64,000 nucleotides of DNA. Origin: Achatina immaculata (Eukaryota > Mollusca > Gastropoda > Stylommatophora > Achatinidae). Position 1 is the first letter of the stretch; every line of letters starts with the position of its first letter. The position numbers and the translations under genes are program-made. Below are positions 63,895-64,000 of this stretch, one piece after another. The notes beneath the pieces are model-generated. The model was not told where the DNA came from, made no database searches, and saw only the letters and a list, made by a program, of their open reading frames with translations. The stretch is taken from assembly GCA_009760885.1 (NCBI GenBank), contig CM019697.1, positions 32,269,762 through 32,333,761 of the forward strand, written 5' to 3'.

Positions 63895-64000
63895 AAGAAA
63901 CACAGCACATGTATTCAGAATGTTGATGAGGATATGGCCCATGTGTTCATGATGTTAGTGAGAAATTCAGCACATGAATTCAGACTGTTGATGAGCAATA
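63895..64000. repeat. ~31-bp degenerate tandem repeat at window end
   Basis: Units such as cacagcacatgtattcagaa and tgttgatgagg recur about three to four times and run off the window. Confidence 0.75.

Overview
The window looks like repeat-dense intergenic and intronic DNA from an animal nuclear genome. It contains many broken non-LTR retrotransposons (LINEs), Tc1/mariner elements, tRNA-derived SINEs and very long micro- and minisatellites. It has no operons, no Shine-Dalgarno sites and no tRNA or rRNA genes, and most open frames lie inside tandem repeats. The LINE mix (RTE-like endonuclease/reverse transcriptases, a CR1/Jockey-like family, an RNase H-bearing I-like family) suggests a mollusc, perhaps a gastropod. 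That assignment is inference only.

LINE families are given working names. RTE-A is the dominant one, with about eleven copies or fragments (259, 2289, 23270, 26491, 29981, 37115, 47815, 48488, 51208, 51386, 54146). CR1-L ends in a conserved 3' UTR plus a short tandem repeat (1570, 7184, 31425, 35700, 37286). RNH-L carries RNase H and ends in (GAA)n (19536, 23170, 23516, 32019). RTE-B ends in (GA)n (21400, 41660, 45320). RTE-C ends in (ATGA)n (40981, 44197; relative at 1755). RTE-D has had its RT region broken up by a minisatellite (8650-12466, partly duplicated at 13258-15149). Several insertions are nested and have target-site duplications visible by eye, so relative ages can be read directly.

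Layout: 1-3.2 kb holds LINE and mariner scraps plus one coding-like segment. 3.2-8 kb is pyrimidine tracts, a 32-bp minisatellite and a CR1-L copy. 8.6-15.1 kb is RTE-D, its 17-bp minisatellite, a 1.1-kb composite repeat (family X) and a nearly perfect 1.9-kb tandem duplication. 15-20.6 kb is minisatellites, including a 45-bp satellite. 21-25.5 kb holds LINE fragments and a complete but dead mariner. 25.7-31.4 kb holds two RTE-A copies set in related minisatellites. 31.4-33.8 kb is CR1-L with RNH-L inserted. 37-39.1 kb is a Tigger-like element containing RTE-A, which contains CR1-L. 39.2-39.9 kb is a MITE-like element with a SINE. 42.6-44.1 kb is a Tc1 element. 47.4 kb holds a SINE with a perfect 12-bp duplication. 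47.8-54.8 kb is a pile-up of RTE-A copies. 55-58 kb is a pyrimidine-rich array.

Evidence for host genes is thin and lies at the right end. The best is a 179-nt exon at 62115-62293 that encodes a transmembrane helix followed by a basic stop-transfer segment and has strong splice sites. A phase-compatible terminal exon may start at 63811. A second candidate terminal exon (58038-58264) follows the pyrimidine array, and a coding-like stretch with one in-frame stop lies at 2957-3199. The window is probably mostly introns and intergenic DNA in which transposons and tandem repeats have repeatedly inserted into and generated one another.
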